A stretch of DNA of 64,000 nucleotides from Lineus longissimus (Eukaryota; Nemertea; Pilidiophora; Heteronemertea; Lineidae), in NCBI RefSeq assembly GCF_910592395.1, contig NC_088313.1, forward strand, positions 2,048,501 through 2,112,500. Reading direction: 5' to 3'. Below, in pieces: positions 51,801-63,766 of the stretch (positions within the stretch are counted from its first letter, which is position 1; each line of letters opens with the position of its first letter). The position numbers and the translations under genes were made by a program. Below the pieces are notes generated by a model, which did not search any database, had not been told where the DNA came from, and worked only from the letters and a program-made list of their open reading frames with translations.

Positions 51801-54800
51801 TCAGATGTGCTACAGCCCTTCTATAGAGGATAAGCATCCACAGGAGCCTGGTGGTCAGAGGTGCTACAGCCCTTCTATTGAGGATAAGCATCCACAGGAG
51901 CCTGGTGGTCAGAGGTGCTACAGCCCTTCTATAGAGGATAATCATCCACAGGAGCCTGGTGGTCAGATGTGCTACAGCCCTTCTATAGAGGATAAGCATC
52001 CACAGGAGCCTGGTGGTCAGATGTGCTACAGCCCTTCTATAGAGGATAAGCATCCACAGGAGCCTGGTGGTCAGAGGTGCTACAGCCCTTCTATAGAGGA
52101 TAAGCATCCACAGGAGCCTGGTGGTCAGAGGTGCTACAGCCCTTCTATAGAGGATAAGCATCCACGGAAATCCTATCAAAGTCTTTCAATGACATCTCCA
52201 AGTAACGTTATACCTCATCGATGCCACATTGAAATATCTGAAACTTACCTTCAAATAGAGCAGCAATCACCTCACCAACGACTGGCTGATAATCTTCAGC
52301 AGTAAGCTTTAGGCACTCTTCATAGATGGCAGCACTGAAGATCATGAAGCTGTTCCAATCTACTAATATAAGAGAATAACATTTATTATATGCAAGTTGT
52401 TAAAAATGTTTGTTATTTTACTAAACTAGCGAGTAATCTGGTGTGCTATTTCCCCTGAAGACTTTCACAAAAAGGTGAGACTTGAAAATCAGTAAACAGT
52501 AAAAATTTCCAAGCTTCAGAAGTAATTGGTTCTCCACTTGTGGCCTGGCAATCTTCTACCATTCACCAAGTGTAAGGCGAACTTCTATTTCATTTACCAG
52601 TTTTGCAGCTACAAGACAAAAACTCAACAAGATATGCTTCTAAGTGACCCACTTTGCCAAGATGAAGAGCTCATACAACTTGCTCAAACAATAAAACGTT
52701 TCTCTTTTAACGGACTGCTCTTACCTGGATCAATGATATTGACAAACAGATCCACAGCACTGATGGAGGCAACGCTGACTGCAGTGGCCTTGTTCAGACT
52801 TAAAGTTCTCCTTTCTAAATTGTTGGCAGGAAATATCCGTCTTGCAGGTCCCGAGGCAGCCTGTAACTTAGCAATGTCTTTGTTGACACAGATGTCAGGA
52901 TTTTCAAATTCGTACAGCTCGACGCTTGCAGACGACTCTGCTGTACAGATGACCTTCAACATAAACCGGCCATCTGCTGGCACCAAACTCTTGTATAAGT
53001 CCACTTGCTCCTTGTTCACACGGCCTGCAGGTGGCTTAACATTGGCAAGGGAGCACGCGATAGCCATAGCCGGGGTCATGAATTCCGAGCAGAATTTGCG
53101 AACGTCCTTTACAGAGACTACATCGTCATTGCCATAATCAATGAAGTGCACTTGAATTTGTTGTGGATCCAGTACATTAACAACAGCTGCTCTGTACCAC
53201 GAGCCTTGCCATTGAGCGATGACCATTTCTTGACACTTCGGTAGGTAAGCCGCATTTTCCCTGGCGACGTATTCATTGATTTTCTCATCAAGAGCTTGTA
53301 AATTAGCAATGAAGTCATCGGTTGCAATATGCACGTAGAAATTCTCCGGGTCTCCTTGATGCACCACAATGGCCTGGACGGATAATCCAGCCATTACCTT
53401 GTATTGCCGAATCTGGTTCCTCCTGATGACTACTGACGACGGGTCACCTTCAGCCTCGACGATGACAGACCTAGGAGCAGGGGAACTACCTCCCACTCTT
53501 TTAGCAACACCTTGCTGCACCAACATATCATTGACAGATGACCCTCCACCGACCATGACCTCGACAATCATCAAATCCGCACTCTTCTCGACCACTTTCA
53601 AGTTCAACTTATTCTGTCCCGTTAACATCGCGAAATAACCAATGGCGTCTGATGTCCACTGATCACCAACAGGTTCGACTCCAGCTAGACTGCATTCAAA
53701 CGCGCCATAGGGGAGCTTCATGAAGACATCTTTCAGTCTGTACACACGCTGCAGGTCGACCACCTGGTCGTTTCCCCAATCTATGAAACGTACTTGGACA
53801 GTTTCACCATCTTTGGCAAGGACTACAGACCTGTAGTATCTGTTGTCCTCCTCGAAGGGAGCGGCCACCACGTCTCCAATGTCTGGCCTGAAATTGCCAA
53901 GAATATACCTGAATTATTATCAATTGAAAACAATTTGATTTGGCAGCTGTTCCTGCACATTCTTTCCTTGGACAATGATGGGATGATCCACTGATTCCTC
54001 AACACGCACTCCTGTCATGTTCCAAACACAATATTGGCCCTCGTGGGTCAGTTAAATTTCTAGTCTCATCTACAATAGTGTACTTACTTGAAATCAGAGT
54101 TGACAGGCATCGTTTGATAACATTTTGTCATCTCTTTCCCAAGGTCATCATACGCCGTCATCTTGCTAAACGGCTGAGCAAAGAATTTGCTCGGCGTGAT
54201 GAGGAAGTGGATGAAGATGACTTCTTCGTGGCTGATGAACCAACTGTCTGTTATGCACGCCATGTGCGCCAGGGTGAAGGTGCTAGAAGTAGAACAGATC
54301 AGGGTAAGCGTCTGCTAGTTGGTAAAATGTCAAGTTTGGAAAAGAATCTGCAGGCAATTAAAATGGATAAACATTTTCTTCAAAAGACAACAGAATTTTC
54401 ATGGGAATTACATTCTAGCAGGAATTATAGAACAACACACGAAACAAGTACCAAACCAACTTATGCTTTTCAATGCACTTTCATTTAAGATTTGTGAAGT
54501 TATGGCAGATTTCTGGTAATTATAAATGGTGGTGAAAATGGAGAGGGGCTATTGAAATAAATACAGCACCAACAAGTTACTGATTGTGATTGATTTCTGC
54601 CATCTACAACTGAATCTTTCCAGAAAAGGCAAAAGCTTTCACGCGAAGAAAAACTCTGACCTACAGTAAAACATGCAAACGATATTCGACACAGGGAAGT
54701 CAGAGGAGTATGCAACACAGGGAAGTGAGAGGGAAACCAGATACAGATTATAAGCACAGGCAGTGAGAGCTGTTAAGAGTTACTACTATACTAGTATACT

Positions 54801-57800
54801 AGTATTGGGGAAAGTGAGACTGTTAAGAATTACTAGTATTTAGGGAAGTGGGACAGAGTTTACAGCTGGTATTGAGGGAAGTAAGACTTTTAAGAGTTTA
54901 CAACTAGTATTGAGGGAAGTGGGACTGTTAAGAGTTACTGGTATTGAGGACCTAACACCCAGTTTGGTTAGGCACCTGATACCAATGAGGCAAAATATCA
55001 AATTCATTGGAAGCCCCATGAACAGTACAACAAAGAAGAGCTCGAAATCTTTGTTCATTTCTGGCCGCAACAATATTCAAAAAGAACCAGCGATGAAATG
55101 TGCATTTACCCAGTTGTTTCATTCATTCCCATCCGTATGCTAATTGCAGGGATCGCCATGACGACGACCCCATTATCAACGGCCTTGACCTGACCGTCCA
55201 ACATCCCTTCTTCGTTTGTACAATACGACATGTGCTGCACAGCCCTCTCTTGCTGTTCCGCCTGCAAATTCTCCAGTCGACACGGAATAACCAACTCCGG
55301 TAGCAAGCAATACTTCTTGTCGATCGGTCGAATGTTTGGCAATGTCACATGACTGCTGTGCCCCAGATCCACATGAAACATGAAGAACACGCCCTTTCTC
55401 TCGTCTACGGAAATGACGCGGGACCGCTGCCATTCTTGATCGACGCTCCATCTTGCCGCCACAATGTCACCAGCTATTGGTCTGGGTGGAAAAGGACTGC
55501 TTGTGAAAAACTCTCTCGACTACGAATCACTTAACTATTCAAAAATGTTCAGAACTTAAGGGGTTATTATAAGGGCTTCTTAAGTACTCCTATTTTTTTT
55601 AATTAACATTCCACTTCAGAAATTATTATGAAAATTGACTGTGAACAATTTTAGTTTACAATCCTTGAGCATATTTTTGTGAACCTTATACTACGAGCTT
55701 TCTTACGAATGTAACTGAACCAACAAATATATATTTGACATATGTGTGCTATTGGGCTTTAGGGCATATTATTGTGGTTTTAAGCACATGGCGCTATAAA
55801 CATGATATAGGCCAAGTGTATCGACTTTATGGAAAAAATAATTATTGACAACTTTTCATACCTGAAGTTTGGCTTCATTTTCCTTTTGTTGTAGACAATA
55901 TTGAACTCTTGCCTCATTTCAGTGATAGCTTTTCCATCAACAATTTGAAGGAAAACGGCATAAAATGGGTCAGCGGACTCCAAATTCAATGGAGCGACAA
56001 CATAGTTTTCGCCAACTTTGACTTTATCCAGCAATGTGGGGAGTGTCCTAAAACGGGAGGGGATTTGAGTTAGGGTAATGGTAAATACTAGCTCACTAAA
56101 TGAGTCAATCACATGCACATGCTGTTTCAAGACGAAGCATCCTATCTTGAGCTGCATGATCTGATAATCCAGTGATCCAATTCCTTGATTGCGATTCCTC
56201 ATCCGCAAATTTATACCTAGCATAACGGACTCTGTTGAAATATCTGTCCCCATTTTTCTTACCTGAAAGTTTGGGATTTCTAAGGTGCTTGTTTAAGCGA
56301 CAAGGGTTAAGTTTGTTAGTTAACTGTCTAAACTATCTCAATAGTGCTTTAAGGGAGGTTAGAGGAAGATAAGGCACTGCCCATGTGTTACAACAACCCC
56401 TTTAACCACTCGTACGAGGGCAGAGGGGTAAAAATCTGCAAATTTTGCAGGTCTTGTGTAAGCACCCTTGATACACAACCTAAAGTGTGAAATTAAACTT
56501 CAGGGGGAACTAAGAGCAGACACACTCAGCTCTCAGCTATTGTCCGAAATTCCCTTTCAGTAAAAGCACATTTGAGATCACTTTTAATGTAGAATACGAA
56601 AGAAAAATGCTGATATTGTAACAAACAAAAGCCAGCAAAATAAAATAAAATGAAATATTTAAATTAAAATGCCGTTACATGGTAAACATCAACCAGCAAT
56701 CGCACAAATCGCAAACTATAAGCTAAATAGGCATTTAACATTAGCCATCTTTCAATTTATAATACATGTATTACAAAGTGAATAGTTCAGCCATGTTCTC
56801 TGTGCTCCAAACTGCACTTGCCAAAAAGGAAAATACTCAAAATGTTTTACCTGATGCAAGTAGGTTCCTCATCAACTCTTGGAGGCGATGCCGCACTTGC
56901 CGCAGAGGCAGGCTTGGCAGGGGCAGGCATGGCTGGGGTAGGCTCGGCTGGGACAGGTACGGCTGGGGCAGGCTCGGCTGGTGCAGACACGACAACAGGA
57001 CAACCGGCTTCAACAGCATGTCCACCCATTAGTAGCTCGCTTCTAAAATTCCTCGTCCTCTCACAGTCAAAGATGTCAACATCTACAACACCGCCCTCGA
57101 TAGCCACCACCTCAATGATGTAGATAGCATTATTCAAGACCATCTCGCCAAACGCCGCAATATCACTACCACTCCATGAACCATTCGCTGTGCCATTTAT
57201 TCCGGCAACGCGACACTGGACAACGGGGACAACACATGTCAGGAACTCTGCATCTAAGTTGTAGACGTTCTCAATGAGAACCGCCTCTTCATTACCATAG
57301 TCAATGAAATAAAGAGTGCACTGGTTCCCACTGACGGTGAGCACTTGGGCACGGCACCAATCCCCAGCAAATGTTGTGGCGACTAACTCACCAAGAGACG
57401 GTCTGCAAAGAGAAAATCTTCAAGTGAGAATATTAGAAGACTATATTACCTGGTACATTCATACATGATTCTGACCAAGCCAAGAGGCGTGATGGATTGA
57501 AAAATCCTGACCGACTCTTGGGCACCTGAGTTGAAGAGTTCTTGCAAACTACAGATATGCATTTTCAATGTTGTCAACTGCAAAAACACCCACAGCCACA
57601 GAGAAAGGTGGCTCGATGGTGCAAACACGAGGCAACACATGGTGTGCCTAGCACTACACGCGTCGTGGCATCAGCATTGCCAGCCAGATTAATACTAACT
57701 CGAGGTGGTCCAATCAGAATTGGACAAATCAGAAAGCTGTGGGTTCTTGGGTCATTCTGGGGCCATCATTATAAATAAGCTTACCTGAATGTTGTGTTTG

Positions 57801-60800
57801 GTCCAAGGGCACTATACTTGGCGACCAAGGGACCGGACATGTCAACGAAATCCTGCACAATGTCTGCCAGAACTGTCTGGACGTAGATTTCAGCCGGGCT
57901 GACACAATGGGTGACCAACCCTTGATACTCTTCCCCAATCGCTAGACGTTCCACAACATACTTCAGATTCGGCGACGCTTGACGTCTGCTGGCTACTGGG
58001 ATGCGTTCTGGTGCTGGTCTGGATGGTACTGGAACTGATACCGGTGAAGCTGTTGGGCCAACAGCATTTTTGGCAGACGCTTCCTTGGCAAACCCTGCCT
58101 CCGTCATAATGGCACTAACTGTTGTTGAACCTGTCTGGAAATCGACAACAGCACCATCACCGACGTACTCAACAACTGTCGTCACAATTTCAGTGTTCTC
58201 AGGGATCAGTTCCTTGATCGTTGCAATAGCATTGTCACCACAGCTCCAGCCATTCGGAGCGTTGGCCAATCGGCATGAAAGAGCGATCAAGGGGGTTGCC
58301 ATGAATTCTGGTTGTATCGCAAATATCTTGTCCTTTTCAACGGGATCCTTATTCCCAAAATCTAAGAAATGGACAACAACATTGCCAGTCCCGGTGTCAA
58401 CATTCTCAACACGTCCTCGGTAGAACTGGCCCAAGAACGGAGCAACAACTAGCTCACCAACAGCCGCACTGAAAGCAAATATAAGAAATTTAAGTTTATC
58501 TTGCAGTTAAAATCAATTCTTATTTGCAAGACGCACGAGATATGATGCATCTTGAAAGGGCAGACCCCAACCCGAAACCACTGCTCAGTAATTAAGAAGA
58601 ATCCTTTTCTCTAGCTTCACTGACTACTTTTGAAACTTTTGTAACTTTCAAATGTTCAAATGGATGTAATGAACAAACAATAGTTTACATTAAGGCTGTA
58701 GTCTTGTAATCCAACTAAGACATCAACTTGAGGACAGCTGGGTAAAAGGAGCCCACCATCCCCATGATAACAGGAGAACAGTCTGAATGAAGAATGTCTT
58801 CAATGATCAAAATGTCCATCGCTCTAAGATTAGAACGCAGAAAAAGAAGAAACCGCCCTTTTAACAGAATCCACACTCAAATACAACTCTTTACAATGGG
58901 CTTTGATAAGACCACATTCGGCCATAGGTAACTTGTACGTACCTCACAGGGCTAGCGTGTTGACTGTAGTACTCTTCCATGGCGTCACACAAGGCTCCGT
59001 ATTCCTCTGCAGCGGCCATTGGCTGAACGTAGAACTCCTCAGCGCTGATGACGACAACAGGTAGAGCTTGGAAGGGTTCTCCTAACTCCATTCGCCTGGC
59101 TGGAATCGTAGGCTTAATAGCTTGGGCTCTGGGTTTGGGCTGTTGAACTGCAGCAGGCTTGGATTGAGTGGCAGTTGGCGATTCCTTCCTTGGTGGCGAC
59201 CCCTTCGCGGTCTGGGAGTTCTTGGGAGAAGAACCCTTCTTCTGTTTTCCAGTCTTTTGTTGGGAATTTCTCTTTGGTGTGGATTTCTTGGCTCCCTTTC
59301 CTAACGGTCTGTCTGGTGACGGACCATTCTTGCATCTCCTCACAAATTCTTCATTCAAGAGCCTGCCTTCACAGTGCACTTCAACTTCTAAGATATCCTG
59401 TGATCGCTTCACAACCTTAAATTCCACTGACACATCCTTCTCAAAAGATGAGAAGAATGTATCGATGGCAAACTGCGACCATGGTTCAGTCTTGACCTCC
59501 TCAACACCTGCCAATGCACAGTTCACACCGACCGAATACAGGTAGGAGGAATTGAAATCAGCGGGATGAACATCTTCCAGAGGGACGACCGCTGTGTTCC
59601 CAAAATCAATGAATCGGACTTTGAACTTGTCATTTCTCATGTCAAGGACGCAAGCACGACTCGACTCCCTATCATAAGGTGCGATGATGAAGTCACCAAC
59701 TTCTGGTCTGAAAGAACAATCATCAGGAAATGCATTCATATTTCATAGTCGGTTTACTTCCAGTGCAGACACATTTGTAATGTTGGGCAAATTGTCTTGC
59801 TCAATTCCCTCGTCCTGAGTACGAGGTTAAATGTACAAGAGGACTGATGAAACAGGCAGGTTGATTAAGGCCGGTATAGGTGTAACTTGGTGAGGACTCA
59901 AAACACTGGCAAAAAGTTGAATTACTTGGTTTCACAAATGACACTATGATTGCTGAACAAGTCAAATGAATAGGATTTCGATAATCTTCTCAAAGTAAAT
60001 GTGGAGCTGGATACCAATTTCCCTGTGCTTCAAACCTGCTCCCTCATGAAGAAAAGGTGGAGCTGGATACCAGACTTCACGTCCTTCAGACCTGCTCCCT
60101 CATGCAGAAAATGTGGTGCTGGATAAAAGACTTCATGTCCTTCAGACCTGCCCCCTTATGAAAAAAATGTGGAGCTTGATACCAGAATCTAAGTGCTTCA
60201 GACCTTCTTCCTTATGAAGGATACACTGATACTGGCCAAAGGACACCACCCTGCCTCACAGAGTTTGGGGCAGTACGAAGAAATCTTTAGGACAGCATCT
60301 CAAAACTCTTAAGGCAGAAGAAGAGCACTGAAGGAACACAAAAACATAAGCTGAAGCTCACCTGTAGGTAGTGTTCTTCACACCGTAAAACCTCTTGTTC
60401 AAGTCGGCAAACAATTCCTTATATTTCTCGATCTTGCTGTCCAAGCAACAGACCTGCACCCAGAAGTCAGTGGGCGATTTGCATTCGATAGGTATCCCTT
60501 TGAAATAACTTCCGGATTTGTAAATACTTTCAATGGAGTTGACAGTGAATTTGCCAGATGGAGCTCTTGTTTTTGTTGACGAGTCAGATTGGGTTTTTGA
60601 AGAATCTTTCGATGTATTCCTCCTGGAAGGAAATGGTAATTTTTTTAAAATGATATGATTGCTTTTTCTGATTTTCTCTCCAGCTTTTTGAAACACAAAT
60701 CAAGTTCTCATCCAACCATACTCCCAAATCCTTAACACAACTCGAATTGGTTGACACTTCTCTATTTAGGACAGCACTTGTCAGTCCTGAGGGTGTCCTT

Positions 60801-63513
60801 AATAGAGAGGTTCTACTGTATATAAAATGAGACGAAACAAAGAAATTATCAAGCTTACTCTCTGGCATCAGACAGAACTTTCTCATTCTGCTCTCCAGGT
60901 GACCTGGCGTTGTCAAGTTGTCTCGGACCCTGGGCTGGTGAACACTCAGTCCTCTTGTTGTTTTGCGATGCCCTACTTGCCAGCTCGCGCACTGCCACCA
61001 ACTTTTTCTCAAGAAGGAACGTGTGGAGCATGACATTGTTAGCTCTGAGCAACACATGTCTCCTGGAAGAAATCAAGTGAGAAAATGCAGGTTAGGCCAG
61101 GTTTAAAATAGCTAGGGTTCACGTTTTCAGCATTTGTTCTTAGACGTGATATGCAGATAAAACTTGCCTACTGATGGAAGTGAAGTAAACGCAGCATTCT
61201 GTAGTGGGAGAGATATTTGCTTACGACAAAATACTAAATATTGACATGATGGAGAGGAACATAGTTCTATGTGTATGCTACATAACAATGTGGGACCACA
61301 CGTCTACACACGGATATGCAGAGGGATTTCAACCAAAGGAAGGATTTGGCCCAAGAAGAATTACCCATTTTAAAACAAGTACATTATGACCACGATACAC
61401 ACAGCCGTATTACACGACATCCAGGGAGACAACACCTCATTCATTTTATTAATAAAAGTAAAACTTTGAGAAAATATTATGAACTAGAAATTTGAAATTT
61501 GCTTGTCAGCAAATTTGATAGCCCCCACGGGCCCACACACAGTACACGTATAGAGGAGTGAAGTCTATTCCGTTTCGTGGATGATCTATTTCCGGACAAA
61601 CACGCTCGCGCTTTCTCAAAATCACACGCTCAGTAACATTTAAACAGCACCCTAACCTTTCAGATGGGCAGGATGGATCATCGATAAGCATTTAAGGCTA
61701 TTCCTTTATTTTATTCCTTCATTCAACCATGTCAACCGTCGTTCTTTGCTCAAAATACTCGACAACTCGCCACTTCGGCAAAGAGATACCGCCGCCATGA
61801 TGCATGAGGATATGACGTCACCATTACGGGGCGGAGCTTATGCTAATATACGTGTGATTGACAGAATCGTGCCGGATATTTGAAAGCAAATCAGAAAATC
61901 AGCGCATAAAAACGCTTCAAAGTCATCAAAATTATCCGAATTTCGAAAAAATCTTTGCCAGGTGCACTAGATCGAGTTTAGTTTGATGGGACAGGGGTGA
62001 CAGTTTTTCAGTTGAAATAGCAGTTTGGCTGGACTACCTCCATAATATAATCTGGGAAGAATGCAGAAGCCTAGTACCTTCTCCTAGTAATCTCAATATA
62101 GACCCCACATTTGTTGTATGTGGGGTCTATAAAAACAACTCTGGTGTACACTTACCACTTATACCTTTGTAGTTCAATTAAAAGACAAAAAGTAAACACC
62201 TTACCAATATGAAAATGCAGCGTTTGGCTATTTCATGCGGCATTTTTTAGACGAATTTGAAGGTGTTTATTGAGACTACCTAATAATTTAGGCGTACATG
62301 TTTAATAAATTGCTATTCATTATGAACACAATGGGCCTAAAACCTTCAAGGAAACATTGGAATATTCCAACGTCTGAAAGGTAGAGCATCTTCCTTGGTT
62401 CACCGCTGAAGGAATTCTGTATCTGTTCCAAGCCAGGACAAGAAAGCCATCCTAACTGCACGTCAAGGATTACATGTAAGCCCTTCTGCTGAGAAATGGC
62501 AAAGTGAAGCTCGCCCAACTCTGATATTCAACAAGACATTTAGGATTACCGGTAACAACGAGTACTGGAGTCTTTGACCAAAAAAAGAAACTTATTTATT
62601 CAAGAAGACTTACTTATTGTTAAAGTTTCCCACAACACGACATTCCAGCACTGATGCGTTTGCCTTCAGCCAGTTCATTGTAACGTTACAAGCCTCATTG
62701 CCAAAGAACACACCATCCATTGGCTGGATGTCACTCAGGCAGCAAGTCACCGCCTACAGAAGAAAAAACAAATTCATACAACTACATTTCAGCTTAAGTG
62801 ACCACATGGAAATTTTTCTCTCTTCATCCTGTGCAAGTGGAGTATTTTGCTGACGGCCAAATCAATTGGCATTTACCTGTCAGAAACTTGATTTTACAGT
62901 ATTCCTTAACACAAGCACAATGCTTGGTGTGCTTAAGTTTACATTATTTTCAACGGTTCAGCTCAAGTGACCACATAGGATTACTCAATCTCATTCATCT
63001 TTGCAACCAGAGGAGTACTATGCTGAGGGCCAAAGCCCTTGGAATTTATTGATTTGAAACTTGATTTTACAGTATTCCTTAACACCAGCAGACCGAACTA
63101 CAGTAGACTGCTTGGAGTCAAATATGTCAAGTTGGTGTAATGTGACACATTTCCAACAGTAAGCAATACGTTTCTCCCCAGATGTATTCCAAACTGTGGT
63201 CTAATTTGAAACTTAAACTTGCGGATATCCACTTCGTTTAAATTTACTCTAAATGACTAAGAAACGGTTATGAAGACAAATTGTTTACCTGGCAAGGCAA
63301 CTTTGTCAACTCCTCATTCACTCTGCGCAGTTTGTCGATTTGCACCTCGACCTTGGAACCCTCATCGATAAGATGCACAACATATTTGACAGTTTTGTCC
63401 TTTTCAGTTCTGACGGTATGAATAGCACCTCTCTTCCACTGTTTCCTGTCTTCTACGACGACAATTTCGTCATCTTCCGGGACATAGCCGGTGGGTGTCG
63501 ATCTCGAGTAGAC
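48892..63513 (-). CDS. Multi-Tudor domain protein, Tudor/TDRD6-like (5' end outside window)
   Basis: Germline-type scaffold expected in nuage/piRNA granules, where Tudor domains bind symmetric dimethylarginine on Piwi proteins (family knowledge). Coding exons: 63513-63289, 62753-62614, 61062-60859, 60622-60362, 59707-58943, 58468-57785, 57402-56851, 56047-55862, 55481-55110, 54282-54088, 53887-52725, 52362-52249, 50691-50527, 50112-49954, 49523-49422, 48965-48892. They give 1786 aa in one frame. Eight extended Tudor repeats are visible. Cores include FIDFGN (2), FLDFGN (3), FIDYGN (4), FIDWGN (6), FIDYGN with WYRA (7) and FFDYGN with WYRA (8). Repeats 1 (LIDEGS) and 5 (HVDLGH) have degenerate cores. 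Linkers are a Lys/Ser/Pro stretch after repeat 2 and an Ala/Pro stretch after repeat 4. The C-terminus is a short coiled coil (LQRQLQEQEEVIRML). No MYND finger or helicase is seen here, so TDRD1 or TDRD9 is less likely. Orthology is unsettled. Confidence 0.9.
50811..50932. mobile_element. Short hairpin MITE, copy A
   Basis: About 122 bp. The left arm begins atgggtgatatgaataaaga and the right arm ends tctttattcatatcagccaat-type sequence (tctttattcatatcagcc). The arms pair over more than 30 bp with a short loop of cttcaattttgtacagaaag. It lies in a Tudor-gene intron. A second whole copy is at 63637-63766 and a one-arm remnant at 19369. Confidence 0.85.
51141..52165. repeat. 54-bp minisatellite, 19 copies, open on both strands
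   Basis: Nineteen near-identical 54-bp units (ggagcctggtggtcagatgt, then gctacagcccttctatagag, then gataagcatccaca). Because 54 is a multiple of three and no unit has a stop, one frame is open on each strand. The plus strand reads an 18-residue repeat with EPGGQMCYSPS, the minus strand one with LILYRRAVAPL. The most frequent variant is t/g at one site (gatgtg or gaggtg), arranged in blocks. It lies between Tudor-gene exons 50691 and 52249, which splice in frame without it, so it is intronic. Confidence 0.95.
54765..54952 (+). repeat. Degenerate tandem repeat of about 50 bp
   Basis: Four or five loose copies of 'gggaagtgggactgttaaga' followed by gttactggtattgagg-like sequence. An earlier related acacagggaagt block lies near 54685-54730. 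It lies in the Tudor-gene intron 54283-55109, which otherwise holds nothing recognisable. Confidence 0.65.
56905..56996 (-). repeat. Coding minisatellite for Ala/Pro linker
   Basis: Within Tudor-gene exon 57402-56851, repeated ggctggggcaggctcggctg-like units of 12 to 15 bp (plus strand) code the stretch PAEPAPAVPVPAEPTPA and on to PAKPASAAS. It separates Tudor repeats 4 and 5. Being repeat-coded, its length is likely variable between individuals or species. Confidence 0.8.
60001..60224. repeat. 56-bp tandem repeat, four copies
   Basis: Units start at 60001, 60057, 60113 and 60169, each with gtggagctggataccag-like sequence followed by cttcagacctgctccctcat. Divergence between copies is moderate. 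It lies in the Tudor-gene intron 59708-60361. Confidence 0.9.
60750..60820. mobile_element. pogo-like MITE end fragment
   Basis: ttgacacttctctatttagg through aatagagaggttctactgta matches the right half of the element at 30135-30317. The left end is missing. It lies in the short Tudor-gene intron 60623-60858. Confidence 0.6.
61790..61840. promoter_or_regulatory. Promoter-like motif cluster in Tudor-gene intron
   Basis: A CpG-containing patch holds a perfect CRE palindrome tgacgtca (61813-61820), a GC-box ggggcgg (61828-61834) and an octamer-like atgctaat just after. Next to it, on the minus strand, lies a Kozak-like atcATGGCGGCGG at about 61799. It lies in the intron 61063-62613. It may be an internal promoter or an old insertion; there is no direct evidence of a transcript. 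Confidence 0.3.
62098..62130. repeat. Perfect 13-bp hairpin
   Basis: atagaccccacat, a 7-bp loop (ttgttgt) and the exact reverse complement atgtggggtctat. It lies in the same intron as the motif cluster. Function unknown. Confidence 0.7.
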
Positions 63514-63636
63514 CTGAAACACGATCAAGAGACCATCATTATATATTGATGCATCCTCACTTATCACCAGTGCCATGCCTGAATCTTCTCATAGGGCAGC
63601 AGCAGCCCTGTGAAAAAGTGTAGGCCTTATGATCGA

Positions 63637-63766
63637 GACAATGGGTGATATGAATAAAGGCTAGCAAATGCTTTTACTTCAATTTTGTACAGAAAGGCCA
63701 AGTGTAAATGTACATGGAGTTTTAGATAAAAGCATTTACTACTCTTTATTCATATCACCCATTGTC
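63637..63766. mobile_element. Short hairpin MITE, copy B
   Basis: A 130-bp palindromic element running from gacaatgggtgatatgaata to tctttattcatatcacccat plus tgtc. Its outermost bases also pair (gac...gtc). It is the same family as 50811-50932 and lies just upstream of the first visible Tudor-gene exon, in the preceding intron or flank. Confidence 0.85.

Noticed and set aside
50986-52305. Two very long overlapping open frames (about 390 codons each, opposite strands)
   Set aside because: Both are made by the 54-bp minisatellite, whose length is a multiple of three. Flanking Tudor exons splice in frame across it, and neither frame has a domain or non-repeat core.
54078-54488. A plus-strand frame with an acidic stretch (EEVDEDDFF)
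   Set aside because: The minus strand here is a Tudor exon (54282-54088) joined in phase on both sides, with family-typical sequence (ITPSKFFAQPF).
56766-57123. Plus-strand frames over the Ala/Pro region
   Set aside because: They are shadows of the GC-rich coding minisatellite in the minus-strand Tudor exon.
48892-63513. Naming the Tudor gene TDRD1 or tud
   Set aside because: No MYND finger is visible, the repeat number differs from TDRD1, and the N-terminus is outside the window. Orthology needs a phylogeny of the repeats.
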